DNA of 64,000 nucleotides from Bombus terrestris. Its lineage: Eukaryota; Arthropoda; Insecta; Hymenoptera; Apidae. Position 1 is the first letter of the stretch. Every line of letters starts with the position of its first letter. Below the pieces are notes generated by a model. The model ran no database searches. It saw nothing but the letters and a program-made list of their open reading frames with translations, and was not told where the DNA came from. This document shows, piece by piece, positions 52,233 through 63,177 of the stretch. The position numbers and the translations under genes were made by a program. The DNA lies in NCBI RefSeq assembly GCF_910591885.1, contig NW_025963552.1, positions 744,001 to 808,000 on the forward strand, written 5' to 3'.

Positions 52233-53076
52233 GGACATCACATTGCACTGTAGTATGTGGAAATAGTACTATTTATGTGGAACTATTCACAAATTGTAAA
52301 CACTTGTCAGTAGACAATTTGATAAAGACTTCCGGCTCCTCGGGCTGGTGCGAATGTTTCAATGTCAGTATGTGCCAAACCGTTGGATTGTGACACACCT
52401 TTACGCGTCTCTCGCTCGCTGCGCTCGCTCGAAAACTATAGCCTAACCTAAAACCAATCCCTCTTGCGTTAGTCATTCGATATGAAGGCGACTTATTTCG
52501 AATTTGCGAACGTGTCGGATCGGTTGTGAGGTGGGAGTAGATTTTTACGAGCGAGCGGAGCGAGCGAGAAACGATCACAATTTCCAAGCTATACATATAC
52601 CTAATGTTGCCTTGCATATATTTCGTGTTATTACCTAATTTTGTCAGCCACTTCGGACATCACATTGCACTGTAGTATGTGGAAATAGTACTATTTATGT
52701 GATACTATTCATAAACTGTAAACATTTGTCAGTAGGCAATAGGATAAAGACTTCCGGCTACTCGGGCTGGTGCGAATGTTTCAATGTCCGTATGTGCCAA
52801 ACCGTTGGATTGTGACACACCTTTACGCGTCTCTCGCTCGCTGCGCTCGCTCGAAAACTATAGCCTAACCTAAAACCAATCCCTCTTGCGTTAGTCATTC
52901 GATATGAAGGCGACTTATTTCGAATTTGCGAACGTGTCGGATCGGTTGTGAGGTGGGAGTAGATTTTTACGAGCGAGCGGAGCGAGCGAGAAACGATCAC
53001 AATTTCCAAGCTATACATATACCTAATGTTGCCTTGCATATATTTCGTGTTATTACCTAATTTTGTCAGCCACTTC
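52233..53076. repeat. A/C hybrid plus C, third copy
   Basis: Monomers start at 52233 and 52655. This ends the third 4211-bp block, which is followed here directly by a full G-E-D^-A* unit. Confidence 0.92.
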
Positions 53077-54758
53077 GGACATCACATTGCACTGTAGTAT
53101 GTGGAAATAGTACTATTTATGTGAAACTATTCACAAACTGTAAACATTTGTCAGTAGGCAATAGGATAATGACTTCCGGCTCCTCGGGCTGGTGCGAATG
53201 TTTCAATGTCAGTATGTGCCAAACCGTTGGATTGTGACACACCTTTACGCGTCTCTCGCTCATTGCGCTCGCTCGAAAACTATAGCCTAACCTAAAACCA
53301 ATCCCTCTTGCGTTAGTCATTCGATATGAGGGCAACTTATTTCGAATTTGCGAACGTGTCGGATCGGATGTGAGGTTGGACTAAATTTTTACGAGCGAGC
53401 GGAGCGAGCGAGCAATGATCACAATTTGCAAGGTATACATATACCTTGCAATATGCATATATATCGTGTTAGTACCCAATTTTGTCAGCCACTTCGGACA
53501 TCACATTGCACTGTAGTATGTGGAAATAGTACTATTCATGTGAAACTATTCACAAACTGTAAACATTTGTCAGCAGGCAATAGGATAAATACTTCCGGCT
53601 CCTCGGGCTGGTGCGAATGATTCAATGTCAGTATGTGCCAAACCGTTGGATTGTGACACACCTTTACGCGTCTCTCGATAGCTGCGCTCGCTCGAAAACT
53701 ATAGCCTAACCTAAAACCAATCCCTCTTGCGTTAGTCATTCGATATGAAGGCGACTTATATCGAATTTGCGAACGTGTCGGATCGGTTGTGAGGTGGGAG
53801 TAGATTTTTACGAGCGAGCGGAGCGAGCGAGAAACGATCACAATTTCCAAGCTATACATATACCTAATGTTGCCTTGCATATATTTCGTGTTATTACCTA
53901 ATTTTGTCAGTCACTTCGGACATCACATTGCACTGTAGTATGTGGAAATAGTACTATTTATGTGAAACTATTCACAAACTGTAAACATTTGTCAGTAGGC
54001 AATAGGATAATGACTTCCGGCTCCTCGGGCTGGTGCGAATGTTTCAATGTCCGTATGTGCCAAACCGTCGGATTGTGACACACCTTTACGCGTCTCTCGC
54101 TCGCTGCGCTCGCTCGAAAACTATAGCCTAACCTAAAACCAATCCCTCTTGCGTTAGTCATTCGATATGAGGGCAACTTATTTCGAATTTGCGAACGTGT
54201 CGGATCGTATGTGAGGTTGGACTAAATTTTTTCGAGCGAGCGGAGCGAGCGAGCATCGATCACAATATGCAAGGTATACATATACCTTGCAATATGCATA
54301 TATATCGTGTTAGTACCTAATTTTGTCAGCCACTTCGGACATCACATTGCGCTGTAGTATGTGGAAATAGTACTATTTATGTGGAACTATTCACAAATTG
54401 TAAACACTTGTCAGTAGACAATATGATAATGACTTCCGGCTCCTCGGGCTGGTGCGAATGTTTCAATGTCAGTATGTGCCAAACCGTTGGATTGTAACAC
54501 ACCTTTACGCGTCTCTCGCTCGCTGCGCTCGCTCGAAAACTATAGCCTAACCTAAAACCAATCCCTCTTGCGTCAGTCATTCGATATGAAGGCGCCTTAT
54601 TTTGAATTTGCGAACTTGTCGAATCGGTTGTGAGGTGGGAGTAGATTTTTACGAGCGAGCGGAGCGAGCGAGAAACGATCACAATTTCCAAGCTATACAT
54701 ATACCTAATGTTGCCTTGCATATATTTCGTGTTATTACCTAATTTTGTCAGCCACTTC
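53077..54758. repeat. Second HOR family: G-E-D^-A* (1682 bp)
   Basis: Monomers start at 53077 (G, 419), 53496 (E, 422), 53918 (D^, 419) and 54337 (A*, 422). G has CTCATTGCG, CGGATCGGATG, GCAATGATC and TACCCAATT. E has ACTATTCATG, GAATGATTC and TATATCG. D^ has TTTTTTCG and AATATGCAAGG. Short and long monomers alternate strictly. Confidence 0.92.
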
Positions 54759-56440
54759 GGACATCACATTGCACTGTAGTATGTGGAAATAGTACTATTT
54801 ATGTGAAACTATTCACAAACTGTAAACATTTGTCAGTAGGCAATAGGATAATGACTTCCGGCTCCTCGGGCTGGTGCGAATGTTTCAATGTCAGTATGTG
54901 CCAAACCGTTGGATTGTGACACACCTTTACGCGTCTCTCGCTCATTGCGCTCGCTCGAAAACTATAGCCTAACCTAAAACCAATCCCTCTTGCGTTAGTC
55001 ATTCGATATGAGGGCAACTTATTTCGAATTTGCGAACGTGTCGGATCGGATGTGAGGTTGGACTAAATTTTTACGAGCGAGCGGAGCGAGCGAGCAATGA
55101 TCACAATTTGCAAGGTATACATATACCTTGCAATATGCATATATATCGTGTTAGTACCCAATTTTGTCAGCCACTTCGGACATCACATTGCACTGTAGTA
55201 TGTGGAAATAGTACTATTCATGTGAAACTATTCACAAACTGTAAACATTTGTCAGCAGGCAATAGGATAAATACTTCCGGCTCCTCGGGCTGGTGCGAAT
55301 GATTCAAGGTCAGTATGTGCCAAACCGTTGGATTGTGACACACCTTTACGCGTCTCTCGATAGCTGCGCTCGCTCGAAAACTATAGCCTAACCTAAAACC
55401 AATCCCTCTTGCGTTAGTCATTCGATATGAAGGCGACTTATATCGAATTTGCGAACGTGTCGGATCGGTTGTGAGGTGGGAGTAGATTTTTACGAGCGAG
55501 CGGAGCGAGCGAGAAACGATCACAATTTCCAAGCTATACATATACCTAATGTTGCCTTGCATATATTTCGTGTTATTACCTAATTTTGTCAGTCACTTCG
55601 GACATCACATTGCACTGTAGTATGTGGAAATAGTACTATTTATGTGAAACTATTCACAAACTGTAAACATTTGTCAGTAGGCAATAGGATAATGACTTCC
55701 GGCTCCTCGGGCTGGTGCGAATGTTTCAATGTCCGTATGTGCCAAACCGTCGGATTGTGACACACCTTTACGCGTCTCTCGCTCGCTGCGCTCGCTCGAA
55801 AACTATAGCCTAACCTAAAACCAATCCCTCTTGCGTTAGTCATTCGATATGAGGGCAACTTATTTCGAATTTGCGAACGTGTCGGATCGTATGTGAGGTT
55901 GGACTAAATTTTTTCGAGCGAGCGCAGCGAGCGAGCATCGATCACAATATGCAAGGTATACATATACCTTGCAATATGCATATATATCGTGTTAGTACCT
56001 AATTTTGTCAGCCACTTCGGACATCACATTGCGCTGTAGTATGTGGAAATAGTACTATTTATGTGGAACTATTCACAAATTGTAAACACTTGTCAGTAGA
56101 CAATATGATAATGACTTCCGGCTCCTCGGGCTGGTGCGAATGTTTCAATGTCAGTATGTGCCAAACCGTTGGATTGTAACACACCTTTACGCGTCTCTCG
56201 CTCGCTGCGCTCGCTCGAAAACTATAGCCTAACCTAAAACCAATCCCTCTTGCGTCAGTCATTCGATATGAAGGCGCCTTATTTTGAATTTGCGAACTTG
56301 TCGAATCGGTTGTGAGGTGGGAGTAGATTTTTACGAGCGAGCGGAGCGAGCGAGAAACGATCACAATTTCCAAGCTATACATATACCTAATGTTGCCTTG
56401 CATATATTTCGTGTTATTACCTAATTTTGTCAGCCACTTC
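54759..56440. repeat. G-E-D^-A* unit, adjacent second copy
   Basis: Monomers start at 54759 (G), 55178 (E), 55600 (D^) and 56019 (A*). It shares the E-specific ACTATTCATG and GAATGATTC with the unit directly upstream, so the two look like a recent tandem duplication. D^ has C at 55925, which makes its inverted-repeat core fully complementary. Confidence 0.92.
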
Positions 56441-57284
56441 GGACATCACATTGCACTGTAGTATGTGGAAATAGTACTATTTATGTGATACTATTCATAA
56501 ACTGTAAACATTTGTCAGTAGGCAATAGGATAAAGACTTCCGGCTACTCGGGCTGGTGCGAATGTTTCAATGTCCGTATGTGCCAAACCGTTGGATTGTG
56601 ACACACCTTTACGCGTCTCTCGCTCGCTGCGCTCGCTCGGAAACTATAGCCTAACCTAAAACCAATCCCTCTTGCGTTAGTCATTCGATATGAAGGCGAC
56701 TTATTTCGAATTTGCGAACGTGTCGTATCGGTTGTGAGGTGGGAGTAGATTTTTACGAGCGAGCGGAGCGAGCGAGAAACGATCACAATTTCCAAGCTAT
56801 ACATATACCTAATGTTGCCTTGCATATATTTCGTGTTATTACCTAATTTTGTCAGCCACTTCGGACATCACATTGCACTGTAGTATGTGGAAATAGTACT
56901 ATTTATGTGATACTATTCATAAACTGTAAACATTTGTCAGTAGGCAATAGGATAAAGACTTCCGGCTACTCGGGCTGGTGCGAATGTTTCAATGTCCGTA
57001 TGTGCCAAACCGTTGGATTGTGACACACCTTTACGCGTCTCTCGCTCGCTGCGCTCGCTCGAAAACTATAGCCTAACCTAAAACCAATCCCTCTTGCGTT
57101 AGTCATTCGATATGAAGGCGACTTATTTCGAATTTGCGAACGTGTCGGATCGGTTGTGAGGTGGGAGTAGATTTTTACGAGCGAGCGGAGCGAGCGAGAA
57201 ACGATCACAATTTCCAAGCTATACATATACCTAATGTTGCCTTGCATATATTTCGTGTTATTACCTAATTTTGTCAGCCACTTC
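56441..57284. repeat. B-C pair inserted between G-E-D^-A* units
   Basis: Monomers start at 56441 (B) and 56863 (C). B has G at pos 200 (56640), a variant I otherwise saw only in the B copy at 423. Confidence 0.92.
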
Positions 57285-58966
57285 GGACATCACATTGCAC
57301 TGTAGTATGTGGAAATAGTACTATTTATGTGAAACTATTCACAAACTGTAAACATTTGTCAGTAGGCAATAGGATAATGACTTCCGGCTCCTCGGGCTGG
57401 TGCGAATGTTTCAATGTCAGTATGTGCCAAACCGTTGGATTGTGACACACCTTTACGCGTCTCTCGCTCATTGCGCTCGCTCGAAAACTATAGCCTAACC
57501 TAAAACCAATCCCTCTTGCGTTAGTCATTCGATATGAGGGCAACTTATTTCGAATTTGCGAACGTGTCGGATCGGATGTGAGGTTGGACTAAATTTTTAC
57601 GAGCGAGCGGAGCGAGCGAGCAATGATCACAATTTGCAAGGTATACATATACCTTGCAATATGCATATATATCGTGTTAGTACCCAATTTTGTCAGCCAC
57701 TTCGGACATCACATTGCACTGTAGTATGTGGAAATAGTACTATTTATGTGAAACTATTCACAAACTGTAAACATTTGTCAGCAGGCAATAGGATAAATAC
57801 TTCCGGCTCCTCGGGCTGGTGCGAATGTTTCAATGTCAGTATGTGCCAAACCGTTGGATTGTGACACACCCTTACGCGTCTCTCGATAGCTGCGCTCGCT
57901 CGAAAACTATAGCCTAACCTTAAACCAATCCCTCTTGCGTTAGTCATTCGATATGAAGGCGACTTATTTCGAATTTGCGAACGTGTCGGATCGGTTGTGA
58001 GGTGGGAGTAGATTTTTACGAGCGAGCGGAGCGAGCGAGAAACGATCACAATTTCCAAGCTATACATATACCTAATGTTGCCTTGCATATATTTCGTGTT
58101 ATTACCTAATTTTGTCAGCCACTTCGGACATCACATTGCACTGTAGTATGTGGAAATAGTACTATTTATGTGAAACTATTCACAAACTGTAAACATTTGT
58201 CAGTAGGCAATAGGATAATGACTTCCGGCTCCTCGGGCTGGTGCGAATGTTTCAATGTCCGTATGTGCCAAACCGTCGGATTGTGACACACCTTTACGCG
58301 TCTCTCGCTCGCTGCGCTCGCTCGAAAACTATAGCCTAACCTAAAACCAATCCCTCTTGCGTTAGTCATTCGATATGAGGGCAACTTATTTCGAATTTGC
58401 GAACGTGTCGGATCGTATGTGAGGTTGGACTAAATTTTTTCGAGCGAGCGGAGCGAGCGAGCATCGATCACAATTTGCAAGGTATACATATACCTTGCAA
58501 TATGCATATATATCGTGTTAGTACCTAATTTTGTCAGCCACTTCGGACATCACATTGCGCTGTAGTATGTGGAAATAGTACTATTTATGTGGAACTATTC
58601 ACAAATTGTAAACACTTGTCAGTAGACAATATGATAATGACTTCCGGCTCCTCGGGCTGGTGCGAATGTTTCAATGTCAGTATGTGCCAAACCGTTGGAT
58701 TGTAACACACCTTTACGCGTCTCTCGCTCGCTGCGCTCGCTCGAAAACTATAGCCTAACCTAAAACCAATCCCTCTTGCGTCAGTCATTCGATATGAAGG
58801 CGCCTTATTTTGAATTTGCGAACTTGTCGAATCGGTTGTGAGGTGGGAGTAGATTTTTACGAGCGAGCGGAGCGAGCGAGAAACGATCACAATTTCCAAG
58901 CTATACATATACCTAATGTTGCCTTGCATATATTTCGTGTTATTACCTAATTTTGTCAGCCACTTC
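57285..58966. repeat. G-E-D^-A* unit, third copy
   Basis: Monomers start at 57285 (G), 57704 (E), 58126 (D^) and 58545 (A*). This E lacks ACTATTCATG, GAATGATTC and TATATCG, and D^ has the ordinary CAATTTGCAAGG, so the copy represents an older or separately homogenised version. Confidence 0.91.
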
Positions 58967-59388
58967 GGACATCACATTGCACTGTAGTATGTGGAAATAG
59001 TACTATTTATGTGATACTATTCATAAACTGTAAACATTTGTCAGTAGGCAATAGGATAAAGACTTCCGGCTACTCGGGCTGGTGCGAATGTTTCAATGTC
59101 CGTATGTGCCAAACCGTTGGATTGTGACACACCTTTACGCGTCTCTCGCTCGCTGCGCTCGCTCGAAAACTATAGCCTAACCTAAAACCAATCCCTCTTG
59201 CGTTAGTCATTCGATATGAAGGCGACTTATTTCGAATTTGCGAACGTGTCGGATCGGTTGTGAGGTGGGAGTAGATTTTTACGAGCGAGCGGAGCGAGCG
59301 AGAAACGATCACAATTTCCAAGCTATACATATACCTAATGTTGCCTTGCATATATTTCGTGTTATTACCTAATTTTGTCAGCCACTTC
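58967..59388. repeat. Single C monomer
   Basis: A lone C-type monomer (G286, CTACTCGGG) lies between two units of the G-E-D^-A* family. Confidence 0.92.
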
Positions 59389-61070
59389 GGACATCACATT
59401 GCACTGTAGTATGTGGAAATAGTACTATTTATGTGAAACTATTCACAAACTGTAAACATTTGTCAGTAGGCAATAGGATAATGACTTCCGGCTCCTCGGG
59501 CTGGTGCGAATGTTTCAATGTCAGTATGTGCCAAACCGTTGGATTGTGACACACCTTTACGCGTCTCTCGCTCATTGCGCTCGCTCGAAAACTATAGCCT
59601 AACCTAAAACCAATCCCTCTTGCGTTAGTCATTCGATATGAGGGCAACTTATTTCGAATTTGCGAACGTGTCGGATCGGATGTGAGGTTGGACTAAATTT
59701 TTACGAGCGAGCGGAGCGAGCGAGCAATGATCACAATTTGCAAGGTATACATATACCTTGCAATATGCATATATATCGTGTTAGTACCCAATTTTGTCAG
59801 CCACTTCGGACATCACATTGCACTGTAGTATGTGGAAATAGTACTATTTATGTGAAACTATTCACAAACTGTAAACATTTGTCAGCAGGCAATAGGATAA
59901 ATACTTCCGGCTCCTCGGGCTGGTGCGAATGTTTCAATGTCAGTATGTGCCAAACCGTTGGATTGTAACACACCTTTACGCGTCTCTCGCTCGCTGCGCT
60001 CGCTCGAAAACTATAGCCTAACCTAAAACCAATCCCTCTTGCGTCAGTCATTCGATATGAAGGCGCCTTATTTTGAATTTGCGAACTTGTCGAATCGGTT
60101 GTGAGGTGGGAGTAGATTTTTACGAGCGAGCGGAGCGAGCGAGAAACGATCACAATTTGCAAGTTATACATATACCTTACATTGCCTTGCATACATTTCG
60201 TGTTATTACCTAATTTTGTCAGCCATTTCGGACATCACATTGCGCTGTACTATGTGGAAATAGTACTATTTATGTGAAACTATTCATAAACTGTAAACAT
60301 TTGTCAGTAGGCAACAGGATAAAGACTTCCGGCTCCTCGAGCTGGTGCGAATGTTTCAATGTCAGTATGTGCCAAACCGTCGGATTGTGACACACCTTTA
60401 CGCGTCTCTCGCTCGCTGTGCTCGCTCGAAAACTATAGCCTAACCTAAAACCAATCCCTCTTGCGTTAGTCATTCGATATGAGGGCAACTTATTTCGAAT
60501 TTGCGAACGTGTCGGATCGTATGTGAGGTTGGACTAAATTTTTACGAGCGAGCGGAGCGAGCGAGCAACGATCACAATTTGCAAGGTATACATATACCTT
60601 GCAATATGCATATATATCGTGTTAGTACCTAATTTTGTCAGCCACTTCGGACATCACATTGCACTGTAGTATGTGGAAATAGTACTATTTATGTGGTACT
60701 ATTCATAAACTGTAAACATTTGTCAGTAGGCAATAGGATAAAGTCTTCCGGCTCCACGGGCTGGTGCGAATGATTCAATGTCCGTATGTGCCAAACCGTT
60801 GGATTGTGACACACCTTTACGCGTCTCTCGCTCGCTGCGCTCGCTCGAAAACTATAGCCTAACCTAAAACCAATCCCTCTTGCGTCAGTCATTCGATATG
60901 AAGGCGCCTTATTTTGAATTTGCGAACTTGTCGAATCGGTTGTGAGGTGGGAGTAGATTTTTACGAGCGAGCGGAGCGAGCGAGAAACGATCACAATTTC
61001 CAAGCTATACATATACCTAATGTTGCCTTGCATATATTTCGTGTTATTACCTAATTTTGTCAGCCACTTC
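59389..61070. repeat. Divergent G-E-D-A unit (1682 bp)
   Basis: Monomers start at 59389 (G), 59808 (E front, A* middle, unusual tail GCAAGTTATACATATACCTTAC), 60230 (short, with GCGCTGTACTATG, GGCAACAGG, CCTCGAGCTGG and GCTGTGCTCG) and 60649 (A-like, with ATGTGGTACTATTC, AAGTCTTCC and TCCACGGGC). Lengths keep the 419-422-419-422 pattern, but its last three monomers carry more private changes than any others in the window. Confidence 0.88.
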
Positions 61071-61911
61071 GGACATCACATTGCACTGTAGTATGTGGAA
61101 ATAGTACTATTTATGTGATACTATTCATAAACTGTAAACATTTGTCAGCAGGCAATAGGATAAAGACTTCCGGCTACTCGGGCTGGTGCGAATGTTTCAA
61201 TGTCCGTATGTGCCAAACCGTTGGATTGTGACACACCTTTACGCGTCTCTCGCTCGCTGCGCTCGCTCGAAAACTATAGCCTAACCTAAAACCAATCCCT
61301 CTTGCGTTAGTCATTCGATATGAAGGCGACTTATTTCGAATTTGCGAACGTGTCGGATCGGTTGTGAGGTGGGAGTAGATTTTTACGAGCGAGCGGAGCG
61401 AGCGAGAAACGATCACAATTTCCAAGCTATACATATACCTAATGTTGCCTTGCATATATTTCGTGTTATTACCTAATTTTGTCAGCCACTTCGGACATCA
61501 CATTGCACTGTAGTATGTGGAAATAGTACTATTTATGTGAAACAATTCACAAACTGTAAACATTTGTCAGTAGGCAATAGGATAATGACTTCCGGCTCCT
61601 CGGGCTGGTGCGAATGTTTCAATGTCCGTATGTGCCAAACCGTCGGATTGTGACACACCTTTACGCGTCTCTCGCTCGCTGCGCTCGCTCGAAAACTATA
61701 GCCTAACCTAAAACCAATCCCTCTTGCGTTAGTCATTCGATATGAGGGCAACTTATTTCGAATTTGCGAACGTGTCGGATCGTATGTGAGGTTGGACTAA
61801 ATTTTTACGAGCGAGCGGAGCGAGCGAGCATCGATCACAATTTGCAAGGTATACATATACCTTGCAATATGCATATATATCGTGTTAGTACCTAATTTTG
61901 TCAGCCACTTC
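61071..61911. repeat. C-D pair (841 bp)
   Basis: Monomers start at 61071 (C, with C at pos 79) and 61493 (D). Read with the A-like monomer before it, it completes an A-C-D order. Confidence 0.92.
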
Positions 61912-63177
61912 GGACATCACATTGCACTGTAGTATGTGGAAATAGTACTATTTATGTGGAACTATTCACAAATTGTAAACACTTGTCAGTAGACAATTTG
62001 ATAAAGACTTCCGGCTCCTCGGGCTGGTGCGAATGTTTCAATGTCAGTATGTGCCAAACCGTTGGATTGTGACACACCTTTACGCGTCTCTCGCTCGCTG
62101 CGCTCGCTCGAAAACTATAGCCTAACCTAAAACCAATCCCTCTTGCGTCAGTCATTCGATATGAAGGCGCCTTATTTTGAATTTGCGAACTTGTCGAATC
62201 GGTTGTGAGGTGGGAGTAGATTTTTACGAGCGAGCGGAGCGAGCGAGAAACGATCACAATTTCCAAGCTATACATATACCTAATGTTGCCTTGCATATAT
62301 TTCGTGTTATTACCTAATTTTGTCAGCCACTTCGGACATCACATTGCACTGTAGTATGTGGAAATAGTACTATTTATGTGATACTATTCATAAACTGTAA
62401 ACATTTGTCAGTAGGCAATAGGATAAAGACTTCCGGCTACTCGGGCTGGTGCGAATGTTTCAATGTCCGTATGTGCCAAACCGTTGGATTGTGACACACC
62501 TTTACGCGTCTCTCGCTCGCTGCGCTCGCTCGAAAACTATAGCCTAACCTAAAACCAATCCCTCTTGCGTTAGTCATTCGATATGAAGGCGACTTATTTC
62601 GAATTTGCGAACGTGTCGTATCGGTTGTGAGGTGGGAGTAGATTTTTACGAGCGAGCGGAGCGAGCGAGAAACGATCACAATTTCCAAGCTATACATATA
62701 CCTAATGTTGCCTTGCATATATTTCGTGTTATTACCTAATTTTGTCAGCCACTTCGGACATCACATTGCACTGTAGTATGTGGAAATGGTACTATTTATG
62801 TGATACTATTCATAAACTGTAAACATTTGTCAGTAGGCAATAGGATAAAGACTTCCGGCTACTCGGGCTGGTGCGAATGTTTCAATGTCCGTATGTGCCA
62901 AACCGTTGGATTGTGACACACCTTTACGCGTCTCTCGCTCGCTGCGCTCGCTCGAAAACTATAGCCTAACCTAAAACCAATCCCTCTTGCGTTAGTCATT
63001 CGATATGAAGGCGACTTATTTCGAATTTGCGAACGTGTCGGATCGGTTGTGAGGTGGGAGTAGATTTTTACGAGCGAGCGGAGCGAGCGAGAAACGATCA
63101 CAATTTCCAAGCTATACATATACCTAATGTTGCCTTGCATATATTTCGTGTTATAACCTAATTTTGTCAGCCACTTC
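61912..63177. repeat. HOR variant A-B-C followed by G
   Basis: Monomers start at 61912 (A), 62334 (B) and 62756 (C). The place usually held by D is taken by a G monomer. The C copy has a G in AAATGGTACT. Confidence 0.92.

Noticed and set aside
53348..53620. Plus-strand open frames of 90-102 codons at 53348, 55030, 57556, 59660 and 63449
   Set aside because: They follow G monomers, where CGGATCGGATG supplies an ATG and TACCCAATT removes a stop. They are side effects of two substitutions in one satellite subtype.
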